Shown here one piece after another: positions 1 to 6,201 of a DNA stretch of 6,509 nt. The notes under the pieces were generated by a model, which worked only from the letters and a program-made list of their open reading frames with translations, was not told where the DNA came from and did not search any database. Source of the stretch: Actinomycetota bacterium (GTDB taxonomy: Bacteria; Actinomycetota; Actinomycetes; Mycobacteriales; Mycobacteriaceae); assembly GCA_005787665.1 (NCBI GenBank), contig SYAB01000276.1, forward strand, positions 1 through 6,509. Direction: 5' to 3'. Each line of letters starts with the position of its first letter. Position 1 is the stretch's first letter. The position numbers and the translations under genes were made by a program.

Positions 1-327
1 GATCCGCCGATGATCATGCGCGACACCATTTTCTGCGCCATCCCGGAGGATGCCGACCACGCCGCTATCACCCGTTCGATTCACGACGTCGTCACCGAGG
101 TCCAGAGCTACGTTCCCGGATACCGACTGCTCAACGAGCCCCAATTCGATGAGCCGTCGGTGGTCAACGGAGGGCAGCATGTGGTGACCACGTTCATCGA
201 AGTCGAGGGTGCCGGCGACTACCTGCCGCCGTACGCGGGAAACCTCGACATCATGACCGCCGCGGCGACCAAGGTCGGCGAGGAGATCGCCAAGCAGGCT
301 GTTTCGATTCCCGAGGGGGCACGGTGA
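1..327 (+). CDS. hsaG: Acylating acetaldehyde/propanal dehydrogenase HsaG, C-terminal part (5' truncated by window edge)
   Basis: This is the last 108 codons of a CoA-acylating aldehyde dehydrogenase of the BphJ/HsaG family. The reading frame is open from base 1, so the gene starts outside the window. An ATG at 10 is internal: the residues DPP before it and MIMRDTIFC after it fit the family's continuous C-terminal dimerisation/catalytic domain. The nucleotide-binding domain and the catalytic cysteine lie upstream and cannot be checked here. Family knowledge: the enzyme oxidises propanal (or acetaldehyde) to the acyl-CoA using NAD+ and CoA, receiving the aldehyde through a channel from its partner aldolase. 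In the cholesterol pathway this gives propionyl-CoA. Its TGA overlaps the GTG of the next gene (GTGA, 324-327), which fits co-translation of the two subunits. The hsa assignment rather than a biphenyl or phenol pathway copy rests on the steroid genes around it. Confidence 0.9.
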   Translation, partial: DPPMIMRDTIFCAIPEDADHAAITRSIHDVVTEVQSYVPGYRLLNEPQFDEPSVVNGGQHVVTTFIEVEGAGDYLPPYAGNLDIMTAAATKVGEEIAKQAVSIPEGAR

Positions 328-1358
328 GCGATCACATCTGGGATGTCCGGATCACCGACACCTCGCTGCGCGACGGTTCGCACCACAAGCGCCACCAGTT
401 CACCGCCGATGAGGTCCGGGCGATCGTCGCTGCCCTGGACGCCGCCGGGGTCCCGGTGATCGAGGTGACTCACGGCGACGGACTGGGTGGTTCGAGTTTC
501 AACTACGGATTCTCCAAAGTGCCTGAGCAGGAACTGATCCGGGTCGCCGCCGAGACCGCCAATGAGGCCCGGATCGCATTCCTGATGCTGCCGGGGGTGG
601 GTACCAAGGAAGACATCCGGGCCGCGCAGGGCAACGGCGGGTCGATCTGCCGGATCGCCACCCACTGCACCGAGGCCGACGTGTCCATCCAGCACTTCGG
701 TCTGGCCCGCGAACTCGGACTGGAGACCGTCGGGTTCCTGATGATGAGCCACACGCTGCCGCCGGAGAAGCTCGCCGCGCAGGCCCGGATCATGGCCGAC
801 GCGGGGTGTCAGTGCGTGTACGTGGTCGACTCGGCCGGCGCCCTGGTGCTGGGCGACGTCGCCGACCGGGTCTCGGCGCTGGTGGCCGAACTGGGCGAGG
901 ACGCGCAGGTCGGCTTCCACGGCCACGAGAACCTCGGTCTGGGAGTGGCGAACTCGGTCGAGGCGGTGCGGGCCGGCGCCAAGCAGATCGACGGCAGTGT
1001 CCGGCGATTCGGCGCCGGGGCGGGCAACGCCCCCGTGGAGGCCCTGATCGGGGTGTTCGACAAGATCGGGGTCAAGACCGGCATCGACTTCTTCGACATC
1101 GCCGACGCCGCTGAGGATGTGGTGTCCAAGGCGATGCCCGCCGAGTGCCTGCTCGATCGCAATGCGCTCATCATGGGCTACTCCGGGGTGTACTCCAGCT
1201 TCCTCAAGCACGCCGTTCGTCAGAGCGAGCGGTACGGGGTGCCCGCACATCAACTGCTGCACCGGGCCGGACAGCGCAAACTCATCGGCGGTCAGGAGGA
1301 CCAACTCATCGACATCGCGCTGGAGATCAAGCGCGAACAGGAAACGGCCCGTGACTGA
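324..1358 (+). CDS. hsaF: 4-hydroxy-2-oxovalerate/4-hydroxy-2-oxohexanoate aldolase HsaF
   Basis: This is a 344-residue pyruvate-specific class II aldolase, full length for the BphI/HsaF/DmpG family. The metal- and substrate-binding signature DTSLRDG lies at residues 12-18, giving R16, D17 and H20 at the positions that carry the catalytic Arg, metal-ligand Asp and base His in BphI. The second metal site, FHGHEN, gives H199 and H201. A C-terminal segment of about 60 residues is typical of the part that contacts the dehydrogenase. The reaction is retro-aldol cleavage of 4-hydroxy-2-oxohexanoate to pyruvate and propanal, the late step for steroid rings A/B. The GTG start at 324 sits in a 4-bp overlap with hsaG and is preceded by a purine-rich GAGGGGG (313-319). 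The stop overlaps the next gene by 8 bp. A copy serving another meta-cleavage pathway is possible, but the neighbouring steroid genes favour hsaF. Confidence 0.92.
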   Translation: MSDHIWDVRITDTSLRDGSHHKRHQFTADEVRAIVAALDAAGVPVIEVTHGDGLGGSSFNYGFSKVPEQELIRVAAETANEARIAFLMLPGVGTKEDIRAAQGNGGSICRIATHCTEADVSIQHFGLARELGLETVGFLMMSHTLPPEKLAAQARIMADAGCQCVYVVDSAGALVLGDVADRVSALVAELGEDAQVGFHGHENLGLGVANSVEAVRAGAKQIDGSVRRFGAGAGNAPVEALIGVFDKIGVKTGIDFFDIADAAEDVVSKAMPAECLLDRNALIMGYSGVYSSFLKHAVRQSERYGVPAHQLLHRAGQRKLIGGQEDQLIDIALEIKREQETARD

Positions 1359-2490
1359 TTCGATGTATGCCCAGCCCTTCGCCGAGGCGATGGCCGAAGC
1401 CGAACGTCTGGTGCGGGAAGCCCCACACATCGAGACCGAGGCCGACCTCCTGGAGGGCCTGCAGTACCTGGCCTGGAGCATCGCCGCGTGCACGCATATC
1501 GCCTTCGACTACGACCGCGACCATCCTTTCCTGCAGTCGGGCACCGGGCCGTTCACCAAGATGGGTCTGGACAATCCGGACACCCTGTATTTCGGGACCC
1601 GTGTTCAGGCCGGCCGCGAGTACGTCGTCACCGGCCAGCGCGGGACGACCACCGACCTCAGCTTTCAGCTCCTCGGCGGGGACTACACCGACGCGAACGT
1701 GCCGGACAGCGAGACGGCGTTCGACGACCGTCGGCTCGACATCGCCTCGGACGGCACCTTCGAATGGCGCTTCACGCCGGCGAGCAACGCCCAGCTGGTG
1801 ATCCGCGAGGTGTACAACGACTGGTCGGCCCAACGCGGGCACGTCGCCATCGCCCGAACCGACACCGCCGGTACCCCTCCGCCCGCGTTGAGCGCTGAAC
1901 TGATCGACAAGCGCTGGGCCACAGCGGGTAAGCAACTCGTGCAGCGCATCAAGACCTGGCTGCAGTTCCCGCAGTGGTTCTATATGAACATCCCGGTCAA
2001 CACCATGGTCGCCCCGCGACTGACACCGGGCGGCCTGGCCACCCAGTACTCGTCGGCCGGCCACTTCGACCTCACCCCCGAGCAGGCTCTGGTGATCACG
2101 CTTCCCGTCACCGATGCGCCCTACCTCGGCTTCCAGCTGGGCAGCCTGTGGTACATCTCGCTGGACTACATCAATCACCAGACGTCGCTGAACGGAACAC
2201 AGGCACAGGCTGATCCCGACGGGAAGATTCGTATCGTCGTGGCGGAGCAGAACCCGGGTGTGACCAACTGGGTGGAGACCACCGGTCACCGCAAGGGTTT
2301 CCTGCAGTTCCGGTGGCAACGGGTGTCCCGGGTGCTGACCGAGGCCGACGGGCCGACTGTCGAGGTGACGGAGTTCGACAAGGTGGCCGGCCTGTTGCCC
2401 TACCACGCCGGGAACAGGATTTCCCCGGAGGCGTGGCGAGAGCGGATCGCACTGCGGCAGAAACAGATTCAGAACAGGATGGTGGGATAG
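1351..2490 (+). CDS. DUF1214-like conserved protein of unknown function (Rv3531c-like)
   Basis: This 379-residue protein has no signal peptide or membrane segment visible. I place it with the DUF1214-type proteins by pattern: a C-terminal half rich in aromatic beta-strand sequence with NHQTSLN (275-281), DPDG (288-291), NPGVTNW (301-307) and FRW (320-322), which resembles the DUF1214 signature. The N-terminal half has an acidic helical start followed by strand-rich sequence. The function is unknown and no catalytic residues can be assigned. The GTG at 1351 is preferred because an AGGAAA lies 7 bases upstream and it gives an 8-bp overlap with hsaF. The alternative ATG at 1363 has no good Shine-Dalgarno. 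An upstream in-frame extension to 1117 lies wholly inside hsaF and is rejected. Position and length match my memory of M. tuberculosis Rv3531c in the cholesterol regulon. A role in sterol catabolism is inferred from operon membership only. Confidence 0.85.
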   Translation: MTDSMYAQPFAEAMAEAERLVREAPHIETEADLLEGLQYLAWSIAACTHIAFDYDRDHPFLQSGTGPFTKMGLDNPDTLYFGTRVQAGREYVVTGQRGTTTDLSFQLLGGDYTDANVPDSETAFDDRRLDIASDGTFEWRFTPASNAQLVIREVYNDWSAQRGHVAIARTDTAGTPPPALSAELIDKRWATAGKQLVQRIKTWLQFPQWFYMNIPVNTMVAPRLTPGGLATQYSSAGHFDLTPEQALVITLPVTDAPYLGFQLGSLWYISLDYINHQTSLNGTQAQADPDGKIRIVVAEQNPGVTNWVETTGHRKGFLQFRWQRVSRVLTEADGPTVEVTEFDKVAGLLPYHAGNRISPEAWRERIALRQKQIQNRMVG

Positions 2491-3273
2491 GTGAGCGGCA
2501 TGCTGGAGGACAAAGTCGTGGTGATCAGCGGCGTCGGGCCCGCCCTGGGCACTACCCTGGCGCGCCGCTGTGCCGAGGCGGGAGCCGACCTGGTGCTGGC
2601 CGCCCGCACCGCCGAGCGTCTCGACGTCGTCGCCGAGCAGGTCACCGCGCTGGGGCGGCGGGCCCTGTCGGTGACCACCGACATCACCGACGACGAACAG
2701 GTCGAGAATCTCGTCGCCCGCAGCGTGGAGGCCTATGGCAGGGTTGACGTCCTCATCAACAACGCCTTCCGGGTCCCCTCGATGCGGCCGTTGGCCGACA
2801 CCAGCTTCCAGCACGTCCGGGACGCCATCGAGTTGACGGTGCTCGGGGCGTTGCGGCTCATCCAGGGATTCACCCCGGCCCTGGCGGAATCCCAGGGCGC
2901 GGTGGTCAACGTCAACTCGATGGTGATCCGGCACTCCCAGCCCAAGTACGGCGCCTACAAGATGGCCAAGGCCGCTCTGCTGGCGATGTCGCAGTCGCTG
3001 GCCACCGAGCTCGGCGATAAGGGCATCCGGGTGAATTCCGTTGCGCCCGGGTATATCTGGGGTGACACCTTGAAGAGCTACTTCAACCATCAGGCGGGCA
3101 AGTACGGCACCACCGTGGAGGCGATCTACGACGCTACCGCGGCCCAGTCGGACCTGAAGCGGCTGCCGACCGAAGACGACGTGGCTTCGGCCATCCTGTT
3201 CATGGCCAGTGACCTCGCCCATGGGATCACCGGGGCGACCCTGGACGTGAACTGCGGGGAGTACAAGGCATGA
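2491..3273 (+). CDS. Short-chain dehydrogenase/reductase (Rv3530c-like)
   Basis: This is a 260-residue classical SDR, of normal length for the family. The Rossmann glycine motif reads SGVGPALG (13-20), with Ala18 in place of the usual middle Gly. R39 at the end of beta-strand 2 suggests NADP(H) preference over NAD(H). D64 and NNA (90-92) follow in the expected places. The catalytic residues are S143, Y156 and K160 (YKMAK). The residue aligned with the fourth tetrad member, normally Asn, appears to be T116. The PG motif after beta-6 is at APGY, and the C-terminal GATLDVNCG is typical. The substrate is unknown; given the operon, a hydroxy- or keto-steroid or a ring-degradation intermediate is a reasonable inference. 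The GTG at 2491 directly abuts the TAG of the previous gene. An in-frame ATG at 2500 would remove three residues and cannot be excluded. Its TGA overlaps the next start (ATGA). Confidence 0.92.
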   Translation: MSGMLEDKVVVISGVGPALGTTLARRCAEAGADLVLAARTAERLDVVAEQVTALGRRALSVTTDITDDEQVENLVARSVEAYGRVDVLINNAFRVPSMRPLADTSFQHVRDAIELTVLGALRLIQGFTPALAESQGAVVNVNSMVIRHSQPKYGAYKMAKAALLAMSQSLATELGDKGIRVNSVAPGYIWGDTLKSYFNHQAGKYGTTVEAIYDATAAQSDLKRLPTEDDVASAILFMASDLAHGITGATLDVNCGEYKA

Positions 3274-4418
3274 GCGTGGCCCGCACCGACGTGGGCACCG
3301 TCGAGGATCTCAAGGATTCGGCGGTCAGGGCCGTCGGACTCGACGACTTCGGCTCCGACGACGACAACTACGTCGAGGCCCTCTCGGTGCTGCTGGACTC
3401 CTACCGCCGGGACGCCGACTTCACCGCCCTGGGCAGCAAGATGTCCCGGTTCTTCCTGCGCAACGCGCTGGTGGCCAGACTGCTGAGCGAGGCATCGTGG
3501 AAGCAGTACCCGCAGTACGCCGAGGTGGGTGTCAGAGCGCCGATCTTCGTCACCGGGCTGCCGCGGACGGGGACCACGGCACTCCACCGGTTGCTGTGCG
3601 GCGACCCGCGCCACCAGGGCCTGGAACTCTGGCTGGCCGAGTTCCCGCAGCCCCGGCCGCCGCGTGAAACCTGGCCGCAGAATCCGGTGTTCGCCGAACT
3701 CGACGCCCGCTTCAAGAAGGCGCACGAGGAGAACCCGGACTACACCGGCCTGCACTACATGACCGCCGACGAGGTGGAGGAGTGCTGGCAACTGCTGCGG
3801 CAGTCGGTGCACTCGGTGTCCTACGAGACGTTGGCCCACGTCCCGACCTACGCGCGGTGGCTCGCCGGCCAGGACTGGACCAGGCCGTACCAGCGCCACC
3901 GGCGCAACCTGCAGCTGATCGGTCTCAACGACGTCGACAAGCGTTGGGTTCTGAAGAATCCGAGCCATCTGTTCGCCCTCGATGCATTGATGACGACGTA
4001 TCCCGACGCCTTGGTCATCCAGTGCCATCGACCGGCGGAGACCATCATGGCGTCGATGTGCTCACTGGCCCAGCACACCACCGCGGGCTGGTCGAATAGT
4101 TTCGTCGGGGCGACCATCGGTGCCGACGCTCTGGAGACCTGGTCCCGCGGGCTGGAGGGTTTCCACCGGGTTCGCGCTGAGCACAGTCCGGCCCAGTTCT
4201 GCGATGTCGACTACGTCGACCTGATCGGCGACCCGATCGGAACCGTCGAGGGCATCTACGAGCACTTCGGCATCGAGATGACCGATGATGCGCGGGCGGC
4301 GATCCGGCAGACCGACGAGGAGAGCAAGCAGGGCCCGCGGGCACCCAAGCACACGTACTCCCTGGCCGACTACGGGCTGACCGAGGACCAGGTCAAGGAC
4401 CGCTTCCGGGGGTTGTGA
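3270..4418 (+). CDS. PAPS-dependent sulfotransferase family protein (Rv3529c-like)
   Basis: This is a 382-residue protein of the bacterial sulfotransferase superfamily (Sulfotransfer_3-like). The 5'-phosphosulfate loop reads TGLPRTGTT (95-103). The 3'-phosphate-binding region is CHRPAETIMASMCSL, where R254 and S262 occupy the canonical Arg and Ser positions. KNPSH (229-233) precedes it, as is usual in this branch. About 90 residues of helical, charged sequence come before the loop. Members transfer sulfonate from PAPS to hydroxyl groups, but the acceptor here is unknown and activity is not proven. It is the last gene of the hsaG operon: its ATG overlaps the SDR stop by 4 bp, with GGGGAG at 3256-3261 as ribosome binding site. 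The gene ends 8 bp before a strong inverted repeat. Place and length fit my memory of M. tuberculosis Rv3529c. A sterol or steroid acceptor is an inference from context. Confidence 0.88.
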   Translation: MSVARTDVGTVEDLKDSAVRAVGLDDFGSDDDNYVEALSVLLDSYRRDADFTALGSKMSRFFLRNALVARLLSEASWKQYPQYAEVGVRAPIFVTGLPRTGTTALHRLLCGDPRHQGLELWLAEFPQPRPPRETWPQNPVFAELDARFKKAHEENPDYTGLHYMTADEVEECWQLLRQSVHSVSYETLAHVPTYARWLAGQDWTRPYQRHRRNLQLIGLNDVDKRWVLKNPSHLFALDALMTTYPDALVIQCHRPAETIMASMCSLAQHTTAGWSNSFVGATIGADALETWSRGLEGFHRVRAEHSPAQFCDVDYVDLIGDPIGTVEGIYEHFGIEMTDDARAAIRQTDEESKQGPRAPKHTYSLADYGLTEDQVKDRFRGL

Positions 4419-4426
4419 CCCTGCGG

Positions 4427-4488
4427 CGCGAGCAGACGGAAAAGTCTGCGACACGCCGGGTGTTCCGGGTCCTTGCCGTCTGCTCGCG
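4427..4488. terminator. Convergent-gene inverted repeat, probable bidirectional terminator
   Basis: A perfect 13-bp inverted repeat (CGCGAGCAGACGG at 4427-4439 and CCGTCTGCTCGCG at 4476-4488) encloses 36 bases. It sits in the 92-bp gap between the ends of two convergent genes, 8 bp after the sulfotransferase stop and 22 bp from the stop of the opposing gene. Neither side has a U-tract, as is common for mycobacterial hairpin terminators. An alternative short hairpin is possible: GCAGAC (4432-4437) can also pair with GTCTGC (4444-4449) around a GGAAAA loop. Termination is inferred from position and structure. Confidence 0.7.
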
Positions 4489-4510
4489 GGGAAAGGGTGA
4501 CGGCGCAGCC

Positions 4511-4966
4511 TCAGCCGTCGCCGGGTGCGGGTGCGCTGGAGTACTCCTCCAGGCAGCCCTCTGCGACCGCGTGGGAGATGCTGTCGGCCAGCCGCGGGCA
4601 GGACGGCACCCGAGCACTGCTGCCGCCGGTCGCGCGGATCTCGGCGAAGTAGGCGCATCGCCCCGAGGCGGCCGTGTCCCACTGGACCGCGGTGTAGGGC
4701 GGCCCGAGTTTCTTGACCTTCACCGAGGCGTGGCAGAACCGGCAGTCGATCTCGGAGAGTCCGGCGGTGAGGTAGCGCTCGCGATCCCGGCGGGTCGCTT
4801 CATGGACGGCCGCCGCGCGTTGCGGGTCGTTGGCGAAGTCCGGCGCCTTCGACCACGCGAGGATGTCGTCATCGTCGCCGGCCGGATGTGCCTCGTCGTG
4901 CACGCCGTGCAAGAGCAGCATCGAGCGGGCCAGGTCGTCGACGTCGGGGACCTGCTCGGCGGTCAT
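4511..4966 (-). CDS. Small cysteine-rich protein coupled to kshA (Rv3527-like), function unknown
   Basis: This 151-residue, probably cytoplasmic protein has no signal peptide or membrane segment. The N-terminal half is acidic, with four consecutive Asp at 31-34. The second half carries CRFCH (C75, C78, H79) plus C104, C123 and C138, a set that could bind zinc or an iron-sulfur cluster. CRFCH formally matches the haem c motif CXXCH, but without an export signal covalent haem attachment is unlikely. The ATG at 4966 is chosen because it overlaps the kshA TGA (ATGA), and an extension to 5047 would run inside kshA. The Shine-Dalgarno before it is weak, so translation probably depends on kshA. The gene corresponds by place and size to M. 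tuberculosis Rv3527, which I recall as hypothetical. An accessory role for KshA is an inference from coupling; KshA with its reductase KshB is known to be active without it. Confidence 0.85.
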   Translation of the reverse strand: MTAEQVPDVDDLARSMLLLHGVHDEAHPAGDDDDILAWSKAPDFANDPQRAAAVHEATRRDRERYLTAGLSEIDCRFCHASVKVKKLGPPYTAVQWDTAASGRCAYFAEIRATGGSSARVPSCPRLADSISHAVAEGCLEEYSSAPAPGDG

Positions 4967-6120
4967 GATGCGGGCTGACCGGCCTGATGGGCCGGGTCGG
5001 CCTCGACCGCCTGTCTGCGCAGGTTCTCCTCCACCTCGACGTGCCACTTCTCGTTGGCCTTGGAGGTGTCGACCTCCATCTCGAAGCGATCGGTCATCTC
5101 CGGGGTGACGTCGGCGACGTCGACGTAGAACTGCTGGTACCAGCGGCGCATCTGGTAGACCGCGCCGTCCTCCTCGACCAGCAGTGGGTTCTCGATCCGG
5201 GTCTTGTGCTTCCAGATCTCGACGTCCTGAAGGAACCCCTTGCTCACCCCCTCGGTGAACGCCTTCGCGAGATGGTTGCTCGTCTTGTCGTCAAGACCCT
5301 TCGGCTTCTGGACGATCACACCCCACTGCAGCACGAACGAGTCCTGGTTGACCGGATAGTGGCAGTTGATCAGGATCGACTCGGCCTTGAAATCTCCATA
5401 GGTGTTGTGCAACCAGTTGATCATGAAGGACGGGCCGAAGTAACTCGCCTCGGAATCGAGGTGGGACTCGCCGTAGGCGGTGCCCATGCCCCCGACGTCC
5501 GGCCGGCCGACGTTGTGCAGGTACTGCGAGGCGATATGCCCCTCGAAGACGTTCTTGAAGTACGTCGGCAGCCCAAAGTGGATGTAGTAGAAGTGCGCCA
5601 TGTCGGTGACGTTGTCGATGATCTCGCGGCAGTTCGAGCCCTCGATCAGCATCGTGTTCCAGTTCCAGTCGGTCCACTCGCCGCTGGACCATTCGGGAAT
5701 CTCCGGTATGCGGACCTCGGGTTGGGGTGGGTTGCCCTCGTGGTCGTGCCAGACGAAGAGCAGACCGCCGCGCACGTCGGTGTGCCAGGAGCGGGTCTTG
5801 GCCAGCTTCGGCGTCCGCTTGGCGTAGGGCACCAGTTTGCAGCGGCCGTCGCCGCCCCAGCGCCAGTCGTGGAACGGGCAGGCCACCTCGTCGCCCTTGA
5901 GGGTGCCCTGGGACAGGTCGCCGCCCATATGCCGGCAGTAGGCGTCCAGGACGTGCAGTTCGTCGTGGGAATCGGCGAACACCACGAGCTTGGTCCCGAA
6001 TGCGTGCGCCGAGTGCGGCCGCCCGTCGAGGTAGCTCTTGACCGGGCCCAGGCAATGCCAGCCGCGGGCGTACCGATCGGGCAGGGTCCCGGTGTCGATC
6101 TCGCGTATGTCGGTGGTCAT
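4963..6120 (-). CDS. kshA: 3-ketosteroid 9alpha-hydroxylase, oxygenase component KshA
   Basis: This is a 385-residue Rieske non-haem iron oxygenase, full length for KshA. The Rieske [2Fe-2S] ligands are C62-R-H64 and C81-P-F-H84. The mononuclear iron site is H176 and H181 (NVTDMAHFYYIH, with bridging D173) plus D299 near GFLQD. All are offset by five from the numbering I recall for the M. tuberculosis KshA structure (C67, H69, C86, H89, H181, H186, D304). With the reductase KshB, encoded elsewhere, it hydroxylates C9 of androstadienedione or of CoA-thioester steroids, which leads to ring B opening together with KstD. The ATG at 6120 has a strong GGGGAGG (6128-6134) 7 bases upstream. A KstR-type operator and promoter lie just upstream, so the gene is probably derepressed by cholesterol-derived CoA thioesters. 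The stop overlaps the small downstream gene by 4 bp. Confidence 0.96.
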   Translation of the reverse strand: MTTDIREIDTGTLPDRYARGWHCLGPVKSYLDGRPHSAHAFGTKLVVFADSHDELHVLDAYCRHMGGDLSQGTLKGDEVACPFHDWRWGGDGRCKLVPYAKRTPKLAKTRSWHTDVRGGLLFVWHDHEGNPPQPEVRIPEIPEWSSGEWTDWNWNTMLIEGSNCREIIDNVTDMAHFYYIHFGLPTYFKNVFEGHIASQYLHNVGRPDVGGMGTAYGESHLDSEASYFGPSFMINWLHNTYGDFKAESILINCHYPVNQDSFVLQWGVIVQKPKGLDDKTSNHLAKAFTEGVSKGFLQDVEIWKHKTRIENPLLVEEDGAVYQMRRWYQQFYVDVADVTPEMTDRFEMEVDTSKANEKWHVEVEENLRRQAVEADPAHQAGQPAS

Positions 6121-6127
6121 GTCGGAG

Positions 6128-6134
6128 CCTCCCC
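6128..6134 (-). promoter_or_regulatory. kshA ribosome binding site
   Basis: GGGGAGG on the minus strand, 7 bases before the kshA ATG. It is a near-ideal Shine-Dalgarno and fixes the start at 6120. The downstream small gene has only a weak site. Confidence 0.8.
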
Positions 6135-6146
6135 GGTCGTGTCTCT

Positions 6147-6166
6147 AACTAGAACACGTTACAGTT
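6147..6166. promoter_or_regulatory. Predicted KstR operator
   Basis: The 20-bp sequence AACTAGAACACGTTACAGTT is an inverted repeat that mismatches only at the spacer positions. Its core TAGAACACGTTACA (6150-6163) fits TNNAACNNGTTNNA, the consensus I recall for KstR, the TetR-family repressor of cholesterol catabolism in mycobacteria and rhodococci. It lies 26 bp before the kshA ATG and overlaps the predicted -10 and start point, a typical repressor position. The match is direct; binding by KstR is inferred. Confidence 0.88.
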
Positions 6167-6185
6167 TTGCGCGCACATCGTGCAA
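6156..6185 (-). promoter_or_regulatory. Predicted kshA promoter (-35 and -10)
   Basis: On the minus strand, TTGCAC (6185-6180) and TAACGT (6161-6156) are separated by 18 bp. They resemble a -35 (TTGACA) and an actinobacterial -10 (TANNNT). Transcription would start near 6149, leaving a leader of about 30 bases, with the -10 inside the KstR-type palindrome. Weak promoter consensus in this group makes this only plausible. Confidence 0.4.
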
Positions 6186-6201
6186 CCGACGGCCGCCCGG
6201 G

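Noticed and set aside
1117..1350. N-terminal extension of the DUF1214-like frame
   Set aside because: It would overlap hsaF by over 230 bp in another frame. The GTG at 1351 with its ribosome binding site gives the expected length.
219..1493. 424-codon minus-strand frame opposite hsaF
   Set aside because: It lies antisense to hsaF, whose catalytic residues are all recognisable, and the translation has no family signature.
1327..3222. Very long open frame on the minus strand (631 codons) opposite the DUF1214-like and SDR genes
   Set aside because: It runs antisense to two genes with clear protein motifs and overlaps. The composition is typical of GC-rich shadow frames (Gly, Arg, His, Val rich) and no domain is recognisable.
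4736..4750. CXXCH motif read as a cytochrome c haem site in the small protein
   Set aside because: The protein has no signal peptide or anchor, so it would not meet the cytochrome c maturation machinery. A metal or Fe-S site is more likely.
4415..4978. Plus-strand frame starting at the sulfotransferase stop and crossing the inverted repeat
   Set aside because: It is antisense to the cysteine-rich gene, crosses the terminator-like repeat, and has no recognisable domain.
6173..6183. Short inverted repeat GCAC-ATC-GTGC near the kshA -35 region
   Set aside because: Four-base arms in GC-rich DNA are expected by chance, and there is no second copy or known matching operator.
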